Positions 1-11,066 of a DNA stretch of 64,000 nucleotides are shown here, in pieces. How positions within the stretch are numbered: position 1 is the first letter of the stretch; each line of letters opens with the position of its first letter. A model generated the notes under the pieces. That model searched no databases, was not told the origin of the DNA, and saw only the letters and a list, made by a program, of their open reading frames with translations. The position numbers and the translations under genes are program-made. Source of the DNA: Albugo candida (taxonomy: Eukaryota > Oomycota > Peronosporomycetes > Albuginales > Albuginaceae); NCBI GenBank assembly GCA_905220665.1, contig CAJNAR010000171.1, positions 310,001 through 374,000 of the forward strand. The letters are read 5' to 3'.

Positions 1-1780
1 GGAAGGGCCGACGAAGTTGAGCAGGCAACGTTCCACGTAGACTGGTTGGGCTGGTTGTAGTCTTCTATATGTCGAGCTCAAACTGGCATGCACGTCGACG
101 TTCTGCTTAGGCTTACTGATAGAAGGAAATTGGACACGAAAGCATTTGAAATTTTAAGTTCTGTCTTAGGATCAAGGGCTGAAGGTTGACATTTGAAGAA
201 TTGAAGAAGTGCAAAAAGCTGGAGCCTACGGAAACTAAAGATTGGAAGTGATTTTTCATATTCTCAGATTTTACACCTGTAGCTTTGCACATTTGTTTCG
301 AAATATGCCCTTTCGCATTTCCAAAGATAATAGTTTCAAAAAACGTACTTGACATTGATATTTGGTTCATTCGTCTCGGGAAAAACCATCGGCTAATGCT
401 GATACTTATACAACGAATGAATCATCCTCTGGGCGATTCCAATGATATAGTGCAAGTGACAAGTGCCCCATGCTTCGATAGGTGATCGTGACATGCGGAT
501 GTCGAATTGAGTTGATGACAGGTTCCACAATGCTCTTGAGAATGTTTATGATGCTAAAAAACAATGTTAGCAGACTCCAATCTTACTATCGAACGAATTG
601 GATGCTGTATTCCCCTGGCAAGTATAAAAATGTTAAGAATAGTATGCTCGTTCTTCATGGAAAGATGACACTAGTATTCACTCGTAAACCCAACATTGTT
701 CCACAAGTGTGTGTGCTTATGGATCTTTTGTTGTCTATTATCGCGGAGTCAAAGCTTATGGAGCACACCTGGTGGTATTTAATATCCGTTTAGTTGAATG
801 ATGTCATGGCGGTATACCCTGACGACGTGAGGGGCAAGTAGATGCTATCAGATCAACCTTTCCCACTCTTCTATAGATCGAAAATGTCAGTTTTTCTCAT
901 TGAAAGACTTTGCTAGTGAATTACCATTTCGGACATGAACTTACATGCTGAGTTCACGACGAGAAGGATCCGAACAATCAAAGAAGTCTATTGGAAGACG
1001 TTGTGCGATCTGAGGGAATGTCATAAATTCATTTGTAATGGTAAGGTAAACTAGTCGCTTTCGTCAAATTCGCTTCAAGCAGTGGCAGATCGATAAAATC
1101 TCGATTCTAAAGACTGCATTGTCTTCCTTGAGAACTCGTTCAAGCTGATTAATCGTTCATTACGTATACTTCGAACGGAATTCAGTTTTTTCGATAAAGC
1201 GTCACCATCACGTCACTTCCTCCACCTATATCCGTCTGACAAATTTCACTTTAAATCGTCACGTATATGAATCATCGATTGATCATATTGATAAAGCCTT
1301 GTGCTCGCATTTTTCCCAACGCTAACTACAAAAGCGCACTTTCACGATAACTTCAAGTAGAAACACTTGTGATGTCACATCTTTGCACCACCAGCCATCT
1401 TTCAGCTCAAATGATCTCTAGTCGATAAATGCATAGAAATGGTTTATTTGCCTTAAAACTTCCTTTGCGTCCAACAAGTGTCAATACACTTTCATCCCGA
1501 CAGCAGCATTTGGTGTGACATTATCCAGTTGCACGCATGACTGGACCATTTAGCTGGTGCTGATCGAACCACAGCGCCGAGCTCCTCCTGTACAACAGGA
1601 ATCGAACAATTGAAAGTGGGGTCTCAGCAATTATTTCCATTATGATTGCATTAACCATTCCTTATTTGCTTCTATTGAAAAATACTTTTCCATGTAGCTC
1701 GTGCCATGTCTGAATCAAGTTCCTTGAAGATGTGAAATGAAACACGAATTCTAGCCCAAGTAATTGTGAAAGTGTGCACG
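1..1780. other. No confident gene; decayed sequence
   Basis: I recognise no intact gene here. An open stretch at 482-793 on the plus strand can be read for about 103 residues, but it lacks a family motif and an overlapping frame at 716-810 looks equally protein-like, which suggests an old frameshifted mobile-element coding region. The sequence leads directly into a recognisable LINE remnant on the same strand from about 1790, so part of this stretch may be the more diverged upstream part of that element. Confidence 0.4.
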
Positions 1781-1789
1781 GAACGACGA

Positions 1790-2640
1790 CGAGCTCAATA
1801 CATCGGATATGGCTGAGGACAAGTTGCTGAGCCGACTATAGAAGGAAGTCACTCAGATGCTACCGCGTATCCACTCGACGATTGGTCTCATCACTTGGAC
1901 CCAACCAAGCTCAAGCGGAAGACTGTTTTATGTAGGAGTGCAAAGTCCCCCTCCACCCCTGCAACTCTCACGAAACCGAGTCATCGTATGTTGGGACATT
2001 GGTCATCGAGGGAGAGATCGGACACAATGGATACAGAACGAGTTCGAACATTAATGGCTACATCATAGCATCTTCGGGAACGTGTCCTACCAAGAGATAT
2101 TCAGCCTGACATGAAGTTGTGCACTCAGCCTTTGTGTGGCGCAATTGAACCGATCAAAAATCTCTTTCTCGAGTGCGAAGACACGGCACAACTATGGCTG
2201 GAGTTAATCCCTACATGAATTCGGTTCTTCTCCTATTGTCCACGTTCGGCGCATATTGCATGTGCAATTGTGCCAACTTATATCCGCTTTACTGCAAGTG
2301 GTGACGCTGCACTTCGTATGGATAGATCGGAATCGTCGTTGTTTCGATCAGTGATCAGCAACGCCGACGATTTCAGCGCTTTCCGTAGTATACACACGTT
2401 TAGTGCGCACGTTCGAAGGTGCAGTGTTACGATCACGATGAACGCATTCGACTTGCAAAGGTGCTAGATCACGCGAGGACCATTTGGCGTTTTCTTAGGA
2501 GTCGAAGATCGTTGCTGCGGGTCCTGCACCGGCAAGCAAAACTGCAAGTGCAACTTCGATAAAAGTCTTCGTTGAAAACACCGTACTTTTGGACATCTTA
2601 CATTTTGTACGGTGCACTACACTTGAAGGTGAGTACGGTG
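1790..2640 (+). mobile_element. Orphan 3' end of a LINE (non-LTR) retrotransposon, decayed
   Basis: Translated pieces match the 3' part of the much better preserved LINE at 58.8-64 kb. The segment around 1857-1945 reads RIHSTIGLITW followed by GRLFYVGVQS, and that LINE has RIHSTIGLITW and GRSFYVGVKS. A piece at 2270-2460 matches the downstream end in a different frame. Near 2583 the 3' untranslated motif ACCGTACTTTTGG is shared with the other LINE. Stops and frameshifts abound, so this copy is dead. Orientation is plus, opposite to the other two LINEs. The C-terminal RT-associated zinc-binding region is the part represented. Confidence 0.75.
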
Positions 2641-2780
2641 GCTAAATTCTAAAAAATAATCTATACGGGTCACGCTACTGCTTGCACCAATTCATTATTA
2701 TACTGGGGTCCCACTACCTGTGTGGACCAGACCCGTACTGAACTCGTCACCGCATCCGAGCTTCTGTTCTTCTCCAACTA
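2641..2780. other. Short spacer between two transposon remnants
   Basis: This lies between the LINE 3' end and the DDE element. A short inverted motif, ACGGGTC / GACCCGT (2676-2738), may belong to an end of the DDE element, but I could not confirm a terminal inverted repeat or target-site duplication. Confidence 0.3.
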
Positions 2781-4300
2781 ATGCCGCGTCGTACTAGACT
2801 CCATCAAAAATGAAGGCTAGGTCCAAACTGGCTGTGGGAAGTAAGCGTCTGAAAACGGATGAACGTGCATTGGCCGTATCTGGTAGCTCTGATGACGGCA
2901 GTTGTAGTTCGGAGGACGAATCCTTGGCTCTGAGGTGGGTTTCGGACGCTGAAGGAAAAGAAGCTGAAGGCGTTGTAGAAAACACACAAAGAACATTTCT
3001 GGCGGCAATGAGAGCCGCGCAGCCAGACGAATCGTCGAATAGACCGTCACGCTATGTTGGTAACTCGGCACGCACCACAAGGTGAAAAACCGCCGCAAAC
3101 AGACGCGCTGACGCTGGCTGCTGGGCTCTGACTAAGTATTGGGCACTTGGTGAAGTGAACACAAACCAGGCCGACGAAGCGTATACAATGGAGACCGCAA
3201 CTGTTCAGGATTTTCCATTAGAGAGTGACGAGGAAGAGGAGTCTCTGTGGTCAAAGAGAATACTGGAAAATGCCATTGAGCAGCTGGTGGCTATGATAAA
3301 ACCAGCAAACGCAAGCAGCAGTAATCCGTAGGGTTGCTGTTTTGTATTACTTGCGTCTACGCAAGGCGGGTAAAGGACGCCTTGAAAAAAGTAAACTGAT
3401 CTCTGAGGGTGTCGGCAAAGAAATTTGGCACACACGTTGTGTTCGCGCTTGGGCGCAAATGTTCCTATAGGATAGCAAACTGCCTTTGTCTCGCCAAGGA
3501 AAGCATGCAAAGTGCCGAAGCTTTTTGCAGGACGAAGACTGTATATTACCTCCGCAGCAATATCTTCGGGAGAACAGATCCAACAGTGAAATATGAAAAG
3601 ATTCTCTCCGGCCTTGGGTATGCAACATCACCAACAATTTCAGAACGGACCACGATGCGCTGGCTGCATTCCCTGGATATCTCCTTCCGTGAGATTCAAA
3701 ACCCCATATATATCGATGAGCATGAGCGAGAAGATGTGGTTGCTTATCATCAAACATTTTTGAAACAAATGCGTAAATGTGAAGAACGTTTGCAGGTAGT
3801 GGAGGGCTTGGATGGAAGTGATGAGAATGTTCGTGTTTCATGGCCGGTGGAAGAGCTGCGCCCAATGATTTTGGTGACCCATGACGAGAGCCCTTTTGCC
3901 TTCCATGACGGCTTGAAACGCTTATGGTTGCCCGCTGGTGAGCAGCCGTTGCGCAAGAGAGGGCAAGGACGCTCAATTCATGTCAGTGAATTCCTTAGTG
4001 ATGTGGGAGGTCGCTTAGAACTGGACGATGAAAAAAAGCTCCAGTACCCCAACCTTCCCGCTGAAGCCTGTGTGCTTGTGCATCAGGGAGCCCAGCATGA
4101 TGATTGGTGGAAGGCTGAAGACTTACTGAAGCAGGTGAAGGAGAGAGCGATCCCCATTTCTGAAGCTCAGTCTCCCGGAAAGCAAGCCTTGTTTGCGTTT
4201 GACAATGCGACTAGGCACTGCGCCGTTGCGTCTGAAGCGAATTTTCGTACTTAAATGTGGACCAGGACGAGAAGTTAGTCAATTACGATGAGGCGGTGTA
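2780..4300 (+). pseudogene. DDE-superfamily transposase-like gene, broken (copy 1)
   Basis: Three frames carry consecutive parts of one protein. 2810-3085 is an acidic N-terminal region interrupted by a stop. The frame around 3340-3475 continues it (KAGKGRLEKSKLISEG). 3409-4254 holds the core, with a THDES motif near residue 164 and an FAFDNATRHC motif near residue 263, 100 residues apart; this THDES...FDNA arrangement is characteristic of a DDE-type transposase family found repeatedly in fungal and oomycete genomes. The protein stops soon after FDNA, while a shifted frame still reads LKCGPGRE, so a frameshift truncates it. A diverged second copy is at 55.68-56.69 kb. The family assignment rests on my recognition of the motifs. 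Confidence 0.65.
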
Positions 4301-7300
4301 ATTAACATGAGTTGATGCCACTCCGTGTGCGAGAAAGGCTTCCAACCGACCTCGAACCAAGCACGTCAGTATCCATTCGTCTGCTTCGCCGCACGTCGAC
4401 CAGTAATTCAATTGAGAATTGTATATATAATGGCGTGGTCCCAGCAACTTATATCTTCAAACCCTTGTATTCAAAGATGAGAACGATTCTGTTCGGGTGA
4501 CAAACGTTCAAGCCTGTCTTCTCGAAACAAATCTCCTTGTTGAAAGTCATCAGAGCTTGGCAGCAAAGATTCGTATATTTTCACACGCTTTCCAAGAGCT
4601 AATCGTCTGTTCTATTGACTACTTGGCTGTCTTACTACAGGAATAAGATGTGCTCGCTTCATGTGTTCCGCAGACGATTACTTGGCCAAATAAATCATTG
4701 TCACTACACCAATTGACAATTAGAACGATGCCCCCTCTTCATCAATAGTGCTCCAAAACCCGAGCAAAGCTCCTTTTCCCTCAAAAGACTAATCGTCAAA
4801 TTTATATCCTTGCGGTCAGGTCAGCATTTTGCATGGCCCGAACAAAGCCCCTTCCTTTTCCGGTTTCCTTGCCCTACATAGTTCTTGGGTCAAAGGACGA
4901 CTTTTTCAGCCCGTGTCCTTCGTTGTGTTGTTCTAAAAAGACGCCTTCATTATGTATAGTTCGCGTTCGGATGGGTAACTCGACGATACGATCCATTTCT
5001 ATTTCAGTAGAAATTCGAGTTTCTGCCATAAATCCGTCCATTTCCGTATCAATTCCATCGTGGGATGTCTTTATCGACTTGGGTGCGGGATTCTTGCTTG
5101 CGTTCGTAATCCACAGACGAATGAGCCAAGTTGAGCGCGATTCGGCAAAGTCTGCATTCGTTGAAATGCTTCTCTTTCTGTCCAGTTGTTCCAAACAAAT
5201 ACCCAAATTCCGTACGGTTCTTAATTTGAGCAAGTTACATTGTAAGAAAACAAGCGAATTTCGTATTTGATGGCATGCACAACTGCAGTGAAAGATATGA
5301 CAGTCGTAGATGCTTGGCCCTTCTTCGGAAAGAAGCTGAAGGTAAGCCCAAATCCAGCACGCTGTAGTATGAGCTGAAAGAAATATGGCCACGCACAGGT
5401 CCAAGTACAATCATCACAATGGTTGTGCTATGTTCATCAATGCATACTACGTTAAGGCAAAGCGTTGCGTCGAATAAAACGACAAATGTCATGTCCGCAT
5501 TCTCATCCTCTCGTGTTGAAAGTACACGTGTCGCCTTCTTAAACGATGTACTGTTTGGCGAGTTTGATGACTTCACGATGTAGGAAGGTTTACATGAAAA
5601 ATCAACGAAGTCTTACCTCCAAGCAACATCTTTGCGCAAGGGAATCTTTTTCTCCGTCAGTTCTCGTTATCACCCATCCATGGTCCGAAAGAGTGCATTG
5701 AATACCACTCACTTCATGACGCAGTCTCCATTTCCTTCCGTTGTCGAACACTTTTCCCCAGCCATGTACCAAGAGACTTGGCGAGCGGGCCAAGTGGCGC
5801 ACTTCACAGAGACATAAAACTGTTTCATTTTCGTATGAAAATACCATCAATGGTTCGCTTTCTATCTAATCCAAGAAAATAGCACCGTCACTCTCAGTGT
5901 CATCTGGCGCTTAAGTTAGTATTCGTTGTTAACAACCGCGGCGACGAGCATGTCAGCTTCATTACCAGCTGTACAAGGGACGCGCGTTCTTGCTAATAAG
6001 ACGAAAGAGACGGTCTTTGTACGGCAGAGGTGAGGAAAATACACTTGTATCCAGTTCATCGCCCTGTCAGCGATCATTGAGAACGAGATTACCATCAAAT
6101 TAACGCTCGTCCGAGATCACAATTCCTTAAGGACGATTGAACCATACCACTGTAACACTTGCTGTCCTGAAGCACTTTGGCATGAGTGGGTAAAATTCTC
6201 TCGCCGTCCTCTTGTCACATGTTACTGAGTTTTTGTCAAGCTTATCCCGAAGATGATTAGAATAACGTGCAGACGGATATCTTCTCGACAACCACGGCGT
6301 GCTTGGATGCAGGAGTCCATCTGGCACAAACAGTGACTTTTGCGTAATCGATTTCCTTACGCGGGAGAGGATGGGTCCTTAACAAGAGACATTTGACGCA
6401 CAAAAGAGGAGTTCTATGGGTCAACGTGAATATTTTCGGTCAATTAGGCGTTACCGCTGACGGCACCATCTGCTTTCGCCGAATTTGACCTGGCGTTTCT
6501 TATCGAACGATAGAATGTGTGATGAACAAGTGCTGTGCTAAACACATCGGAACGACATGGGGACGCATGGTGCTCGATACCAAACCAGTAGATACTCTGT
6601 CTGCGTGGAAAAGCGACTAATAAGTGCTTGGAGAGAGCCCAGGAGGACTTGGGTGGGAAGATAGCCTTTGATTAACCTCGCGCTTCATACTTTCAGGCTG
6701 TATGTGCTAATTGTGGATCGCGTCGTTCTCCATAAAATAGAATTACGTTACGGTAGTGTCTGTGGCCTTTTGTAATCGCCACGTTTTTCTCGTGTTGATC
6801 TGTACCTCTGAGGAACTGTACTGTGATAGTGTAAGGAGGAAGATCGGATGGAATATGCAAGGGTTATTTGCAGGCATCGCAACTATACTCCGGCGAGCCT
6901 TATTTTGAATCGACACGAAGAGTCTTAGACGTGAAAGGTCCAAGATAAAGGGCACGTCCGCTGCAGTAGTTCCATACAGAGGTGATGATACCCTTAATGG
7001 GACCAAAAATATATAGCTTTTAACGGGAAAGATTTGAATTTCCACAACTTTATCAATACCTCGCAGTAACTCGCTATTTTAAGCTTGTTGCCTTTCTCAA
7101 GTTGCGTCTGTTGAAGTGCTTCGAGCGCACATGCACAAACTTGGTACCAAGCAGCAATTGACAGGCTCTGCATCGAGCCTCGGAAGATCAAGAGCAATCT
7201 ACTCATCAACAGTATCTATCAACCTAGTCTGGATCTCTGACTAGCGCTTATGGAAAATGCCCAAACCTCAAAACAACATGTAACACGATATGTAGTACAT

Positions 7301-7560
7301 GCGCTCAGATGGCGAGGATGTTCGAATTTTACAAGCTAAGGAACCTCAACCTCGAGGCTTTTTTCGATACGCACACGTTCGACTATCAGAAAACGGATAT
7401 CGTGTGCAGTTCAATTGTCAGAATCGGATAATTAGATATAATTATTATACAGGTTAGGTAACGAGCCAATGATAGATGTCCGTCCATCAAAGTTGTCAAA
7501 TCTCAAATGTTAATTTGTAACTGTATAATCATACATATAATATATCTATTTTACCAAGGT
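4301..7560. other. Gene-poor stretch; nothing recognised
   Basis: Open frames exist on both strands (for example 4874-5410 minus, 178 codons; 4833-5270 plus; 6994-7209 minus), but none shows a conserved motif, a convincing start or splice sites that join it to a neighbour. The 4874-5410 frame has one hydrophobic segment near its N-terminus and an acidic C-terminus and overlaps an equally long plus-strand frame, which argues against either being real. This could be decayed mobile DNA plus the 3' flank of the kinase gene. Confidence 0.4.
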
Positions 7561-9765
7561 TCATAGGACGGGAAGCTGCACCCAAAACGACTTGGAAGCA
7601 TCTTCACACGAGTAACGTTTCACAGGATCTGGATGCAAAAGACATGATAGGAGAAAGATTCCTTCCGTCGATAATCGACGCGGAAATAGCCAGCTTGGAT
7701 ACGCAATGGAACGAGGGAATCCCATTGTTGGATTGGAGCCTGAGCTGTTAATAGGACTGTGCTTGTTATTGAGAGGAGGTAGGCTGTGATTTGAAAGATG
7801 GAGACCACCGACATTAAGATTGGCCTTGATGGACAGCCCATATTGCCGGTGTATGTCGTTATTGCAATTTGGATGTATTAGAGTGTGTTTCCGTGAAGTT
7901 CTGGTACCTTCGATATGATCTTCATTGGGTACTGGAGAAGGCTGTTGATACACTTCAGGCTCATACAGCAGCTTTCCGGTGTGTGCATCAGCAGGTAGTG
8001 ATCGAATCCAATCGCAAAATTTAAGATAGCGTGGACATGACTGCAATTCTTTCCCAAATGGAAGTGAACCAACCAATAGACCATATAAGATAACGCCAAT
8101 CGACCACATGTCCGCTTTACGACCATCGTAGCCATACCGAGCATTTTGTAATACTTCGGGTGCGACGTAATGGGGCGATCCAACCACAGAGTTTAGACGT
8201 CGAAATTCAGCTGCAGGCATCGATAAGGTGGAGCTGGAGCTTGCATTCAAAATCGCATTGGTAGTGGAAGTAAACCGATCATCGTCTTCTGGACTTGACC
8301 TTCGTTGTGTCGAAAGCGATCCATGCAAATCTTGCACACTTTGAGGCTGTTCTTGGACCACTCGATTGCTCACAGCAGCAATAAAATGAGCCGACAAACC
8401 AAAGTCTGCAATCTTGAGCACATCTGAGTCACTCAGTAATAGATTTTCCGGTTTCAAGTCGCGGTGAACGATCCCTAATTGATGACAAAATAGAACGCCA
8501 GATAGCAATTGCCGGAAATAGCGCCTAGCAATTAGCTCCTCAACGCCTTGATCTCCTTTAATCCGATCAAATAATTCGCCTCCATACGCTAATTCTAACA
8601 CCAAAAATATTGTACTTTTAGAAGGCTGAATCAATTCCAACACATCAAATAGCTTGAGCACGTTTTCATGGCCACCATGCGTAATTTGTCCCGATACTGA
8701 GTTCCCTGTCAGCTTGTGCATATGTGCAATTTCACGGTAAATACTTTTACGATTGAGTAGGAAAGCTTTGTATTTGGCTGGCATCGCTGGAATTTTACAT
8801 TTCAATGCAGCGCGATTCTTGTTCCTGAGAAGATCGATAGAGTCATGACGATGGCAATGAAGCTGATGATATTGCTCCTTCGTCTCGAACCGGTGAGGTA
8901 CCGCCAAACTGCATGGATTTCCACCTGTACCAGCTGCGATACTAGCAGCCATCGACGTCCCAGACGAATTAGCAGCTTTGCAAGTATGAAAGCACTCCTC
9001 ATTTGTCTTCATTTCGTCCATATGTGTTGTAGGAGGGTTTTTCCCTCCAGCTGAGAACTTGGTGCTTCTGATTCGCTCATGCGATTCCGTTATGAGTACA
9101 TTCTGGTAATAATATGGAACATTCTCATTAGCGGGGTTACTTGGATTATTGTTACTCAGTAAACTGATTCCGGACGCGGAGGTTACGGTACTCACTAACG
9201 TTTGAGGAACTTCATGCGTTTCTTCCACAATTTCCATGTCATCGCACTCTTCCTCAATTACCTGTTCGATAATGTCAAAACGCCATAACCCAACACACAT
9301 TTCCAATGTAAGTTCTTTAAGTTCTAGCACGATTGAAGTATTGGTCGGAAGGTGCGTGTGATAGTGTGTATGTTGCGTATGATCCACGTAACACGCGATG
9401 AGATCGGTGCGATTGGCTACTTTCACCCAGTATACGTTTTCCAGTGTCATATTACGGACGTTTCCTACTACTGGAACGCCATGTTTAATAATTTCTCCAC
9501 GCCGTAAGACTGCAGGATTTAATAATTTATACCCAACCGGATTCAGTATCTTAATTGCGACGTGTTGATGTTCTTTCCGATCAAATGCTTCGTATACAAC
9601 ACCCGCTATACCGCCTCCTAAATAGTTTCCCATCGTGTACCTAATTTCACGGTCTCGATCGGCTCCTGTGATGATTTGTTGACCATCGTAGGACGTCACA
9701 AACGTAGGCGAGACATTTGTTTCCGATAATGGCATGTATTTGCCTTTCCGGAAGACCGCGGCCAT
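7561..9765 (-). CDS. Serine/threonine protein kinase (CAMK-like) with large insertions
   Basis: The 734-aa single-exon protein phosphorylates Ser/Thr on unknown targets. The glycine-rich loop is at residues 49-55 (GGGIAGVVYEA), the ATP-binding lysine is K72 (VAIK), the alpha-C glutamate is probably E345, the catalytic loop is HRDLKPEN at 434-441, DFG is at 454-456, GSPHYVAPE ends with APE at 535-537, and a late arginine follows near 715. The catalytic residues therefore all seem present. Spacing is abnormal: about 270 residues separate K72 from the alpha-C glutamate (normally about 20), about 60 extra residues lie between DFG and APE, and about 80 extra residues lie in the C-lobe. The inserts are His-, Ser- and Asn-rich and probably disordered. 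The sequence from HRD to APE resembles CAMK-group kinases. The ATG at 9765 is the first in frame and is preceded by an Inr-like TTTTCATTTGATTT (minus strand, about 9780-9793). Confidence 0.9.
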   Translation of the reverse strand: MAAVFRKGKYMPLSETNVSPTFVTSYDGQQIITGADRDREIRYTMGNYLGGGIAGVVYEAFDRKEHQHVAIKILNPVGYKLLNPAVLRRGEIIKHGVPVVGNVRNMTLENVYWVKVANRTDLIACYVDHTQHTHYHTHLPTNTSIVLELKELTLEMCVGLWRFDIIEQVIEEECDDMEIVEETHEVPQTLVSTVTSASGISLLSNNNPSNPANENVPYYYQNVLITESHERIRSTKFSAGGKNPPTTHMDEMKTNEECFHTCKAANSSGTSMAASIAAGTGGNPCSLAVPHRFETKEQYHQLHCHRHDSIDLLRNKNRAALKCKIPAMPAKYKAFLLNRKSIYREIAHMHKLTGNSVSGQITHGGHENVLKLFDVLELIQPSKSTIFLVLELAYGGELFDRIKGDQGVEELIARRYFRQLLSGVLFCHQLGIVHRDLKPENLLLSDSDVLKIADFGLSAHFIAAVSNRVVQEQPQSVQDLHGSLSTQRRSSPEDDDRFTSTTNAILNASSSSTLSMPAAEFRRLNSVVGSPHYVAPEVLQNARYGYDGRKADMWSIGVILYGLLVGSLPFGKELQSCPRYLKFCDWIRSLPADAHTGKLLYEPEVYQQPSPVPNEDHIEGTRTSRKHTLIHPNCNNDIHRQYGLSIKANLNVGGLHLSNHSLPPLNNKHSPINSSGSNPTMGFPRSIAYPSWLFPRRLSTEGIFLLSCLLHPDPVKRYSCEDASKSFWVQLPVL

Positions 9766-11000
9766 GATGCAGTAAGCAAGGATAAATCAAATGAAAAAAC
9801 AATCGCTCCTTGAGGGGGTACAGTAAAGGGGCGATAGCGTCGGCACTTGAATTGAGAGTGGTTAGGTTTGACTATACAATGCACAAATGTGTGACTTACA
9901 ATTGCGAAAAGAATTAGCGAACGTGGAAAAATATCTCTTCCACTGAGTATGCACCAGGAACACCGCAATGAGAAAAGAGCGTGTAGAACTATAAAAATTG
10001 GGAGGAAAGACTTTTCTAAGTATGCACGTGATAAAAAAAGTAACTCAAAAAGGGCGCACCGTGGCTTACTTAATTGAAGAGCGAGGTCTTTCAGGTCGTC
10101 TTCGGATATATAAGCGCTTGTTCTGACTCTCGATAAAAGTAGATTCGATGGAACCTCATTAATTATAAGAGTGCACACTGTAAATGCGAGGCAAGTTGCG
10201 CAGAACGTGTCATAATTCAATAAAGTTTGTTGCCTGATACTCTCCTGCTAAAATTACTTGATGTACAACTTCGTGAGAGAGGAAAACGAAAGCGCTTCTG
10301 ACTTCAGGTGTTTAGTTTTCGCGTTATCTAACGATCTTAAACCACCATCAGTTCGTCTAGACGTAGGCAATCGACTTCCAAAAGAAAAGTCCTTGCTTGA
10401 GCTCACTATTTTTTTAGTCAAACCTTTATGGATCATGGGTTTTTTGGTCCTCATCGCTACTACTCTATGTCCTTTAAGATTCTTCTTGTAAGGATGCTTC
10501 TTTAAATTATGTTAGAAATAAATTACTGATTCTTCCCATCCAACAAAACCTATCCTTATTGAATCGCTACCGTCAATTGGCTAAAGTGTACGTTACGTTA
10601 TAGGCTACGGCGTTCATAAGCCAAGTATGCTGGTACAGTAGAATTAGTTGCGTCTCTAGTAAAAAAAATGGAGCATCGGAGGACTCAGGCCTGGCATAGT
10701 GTGCAACAAGAACTTCGAGGTGTAGTGGCGCCACATCAAAATAGAGTGACAATTCTGATTCGGGTGGCTAGGGCCTGGTTAGGGTCTTAGTGTCTTTCTT
10801 CCCACAACAAGACATTCAGTATGAGACTTAGAGAAACTCATACAAATAATTCCAGTTTCGAAACTTGCTTCTCTCGAATATCATATTGTGCCACTTATAA
10901 GAGCTGAAGAGACTGATCGTTACACCACATACCACTTCCATGAGGACCGAGGTATACGGTCCAGTAACTCTATAACACATGAAATTTCGCCTTTAAATAA
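9766..11000. other. Intergenic region between kinase (-) and EGF protein (+)
   Basis: This is a divergent intergenic region of about 1.2 kb. Open frames at 9696-10220 (minus) and 10258-10491 (plus) have no motif and irregular composition. It presumably holds the promoters of both flanking genes; only the two Inr-like sites near the start codons can be pointed to. Confidence 0.5.
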
Positions 11001-11020
11001 TTCATTTCCTCTTTGTCACT
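11001..11020 (+). promoter_or_regulatory. Oomycete-type Inr/FPR-like core promoter
   Basis: TTCATTTCCTCTTTGTCACT matches the oomycete initiator core (TCATTYY) with a pyrimidine-rich flank. It lies about 55-65 nt upstream of the start at 11067, where such elements usually sit relative to the ATG. Confidence 0.55.
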
Positions 11021-11066
11021 CAACCACACGCTCACTAAGGAAATACCAGCACATCAACCAAGTCAA

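Noticed and set aside
482..793. 103-codon frame near the left edge
   Set aside because: No family motif; an alternative frame in the same stretch looks equally coding. Probably decayed mobile DNA.
4833..5576. Overlapping open frames on both strands (up to 178 codons)
   Set aside because: Equal-length frames on both strands without motifs, and no consistent splice joins. One hydrophobic run is not enough to call a channel or receptor.
9696..10220. 174-codon minus-strand frame overlapping the kinase start
   Set aside because: It overlaps the kinase coding region in another frame and shows no conserved pattern.
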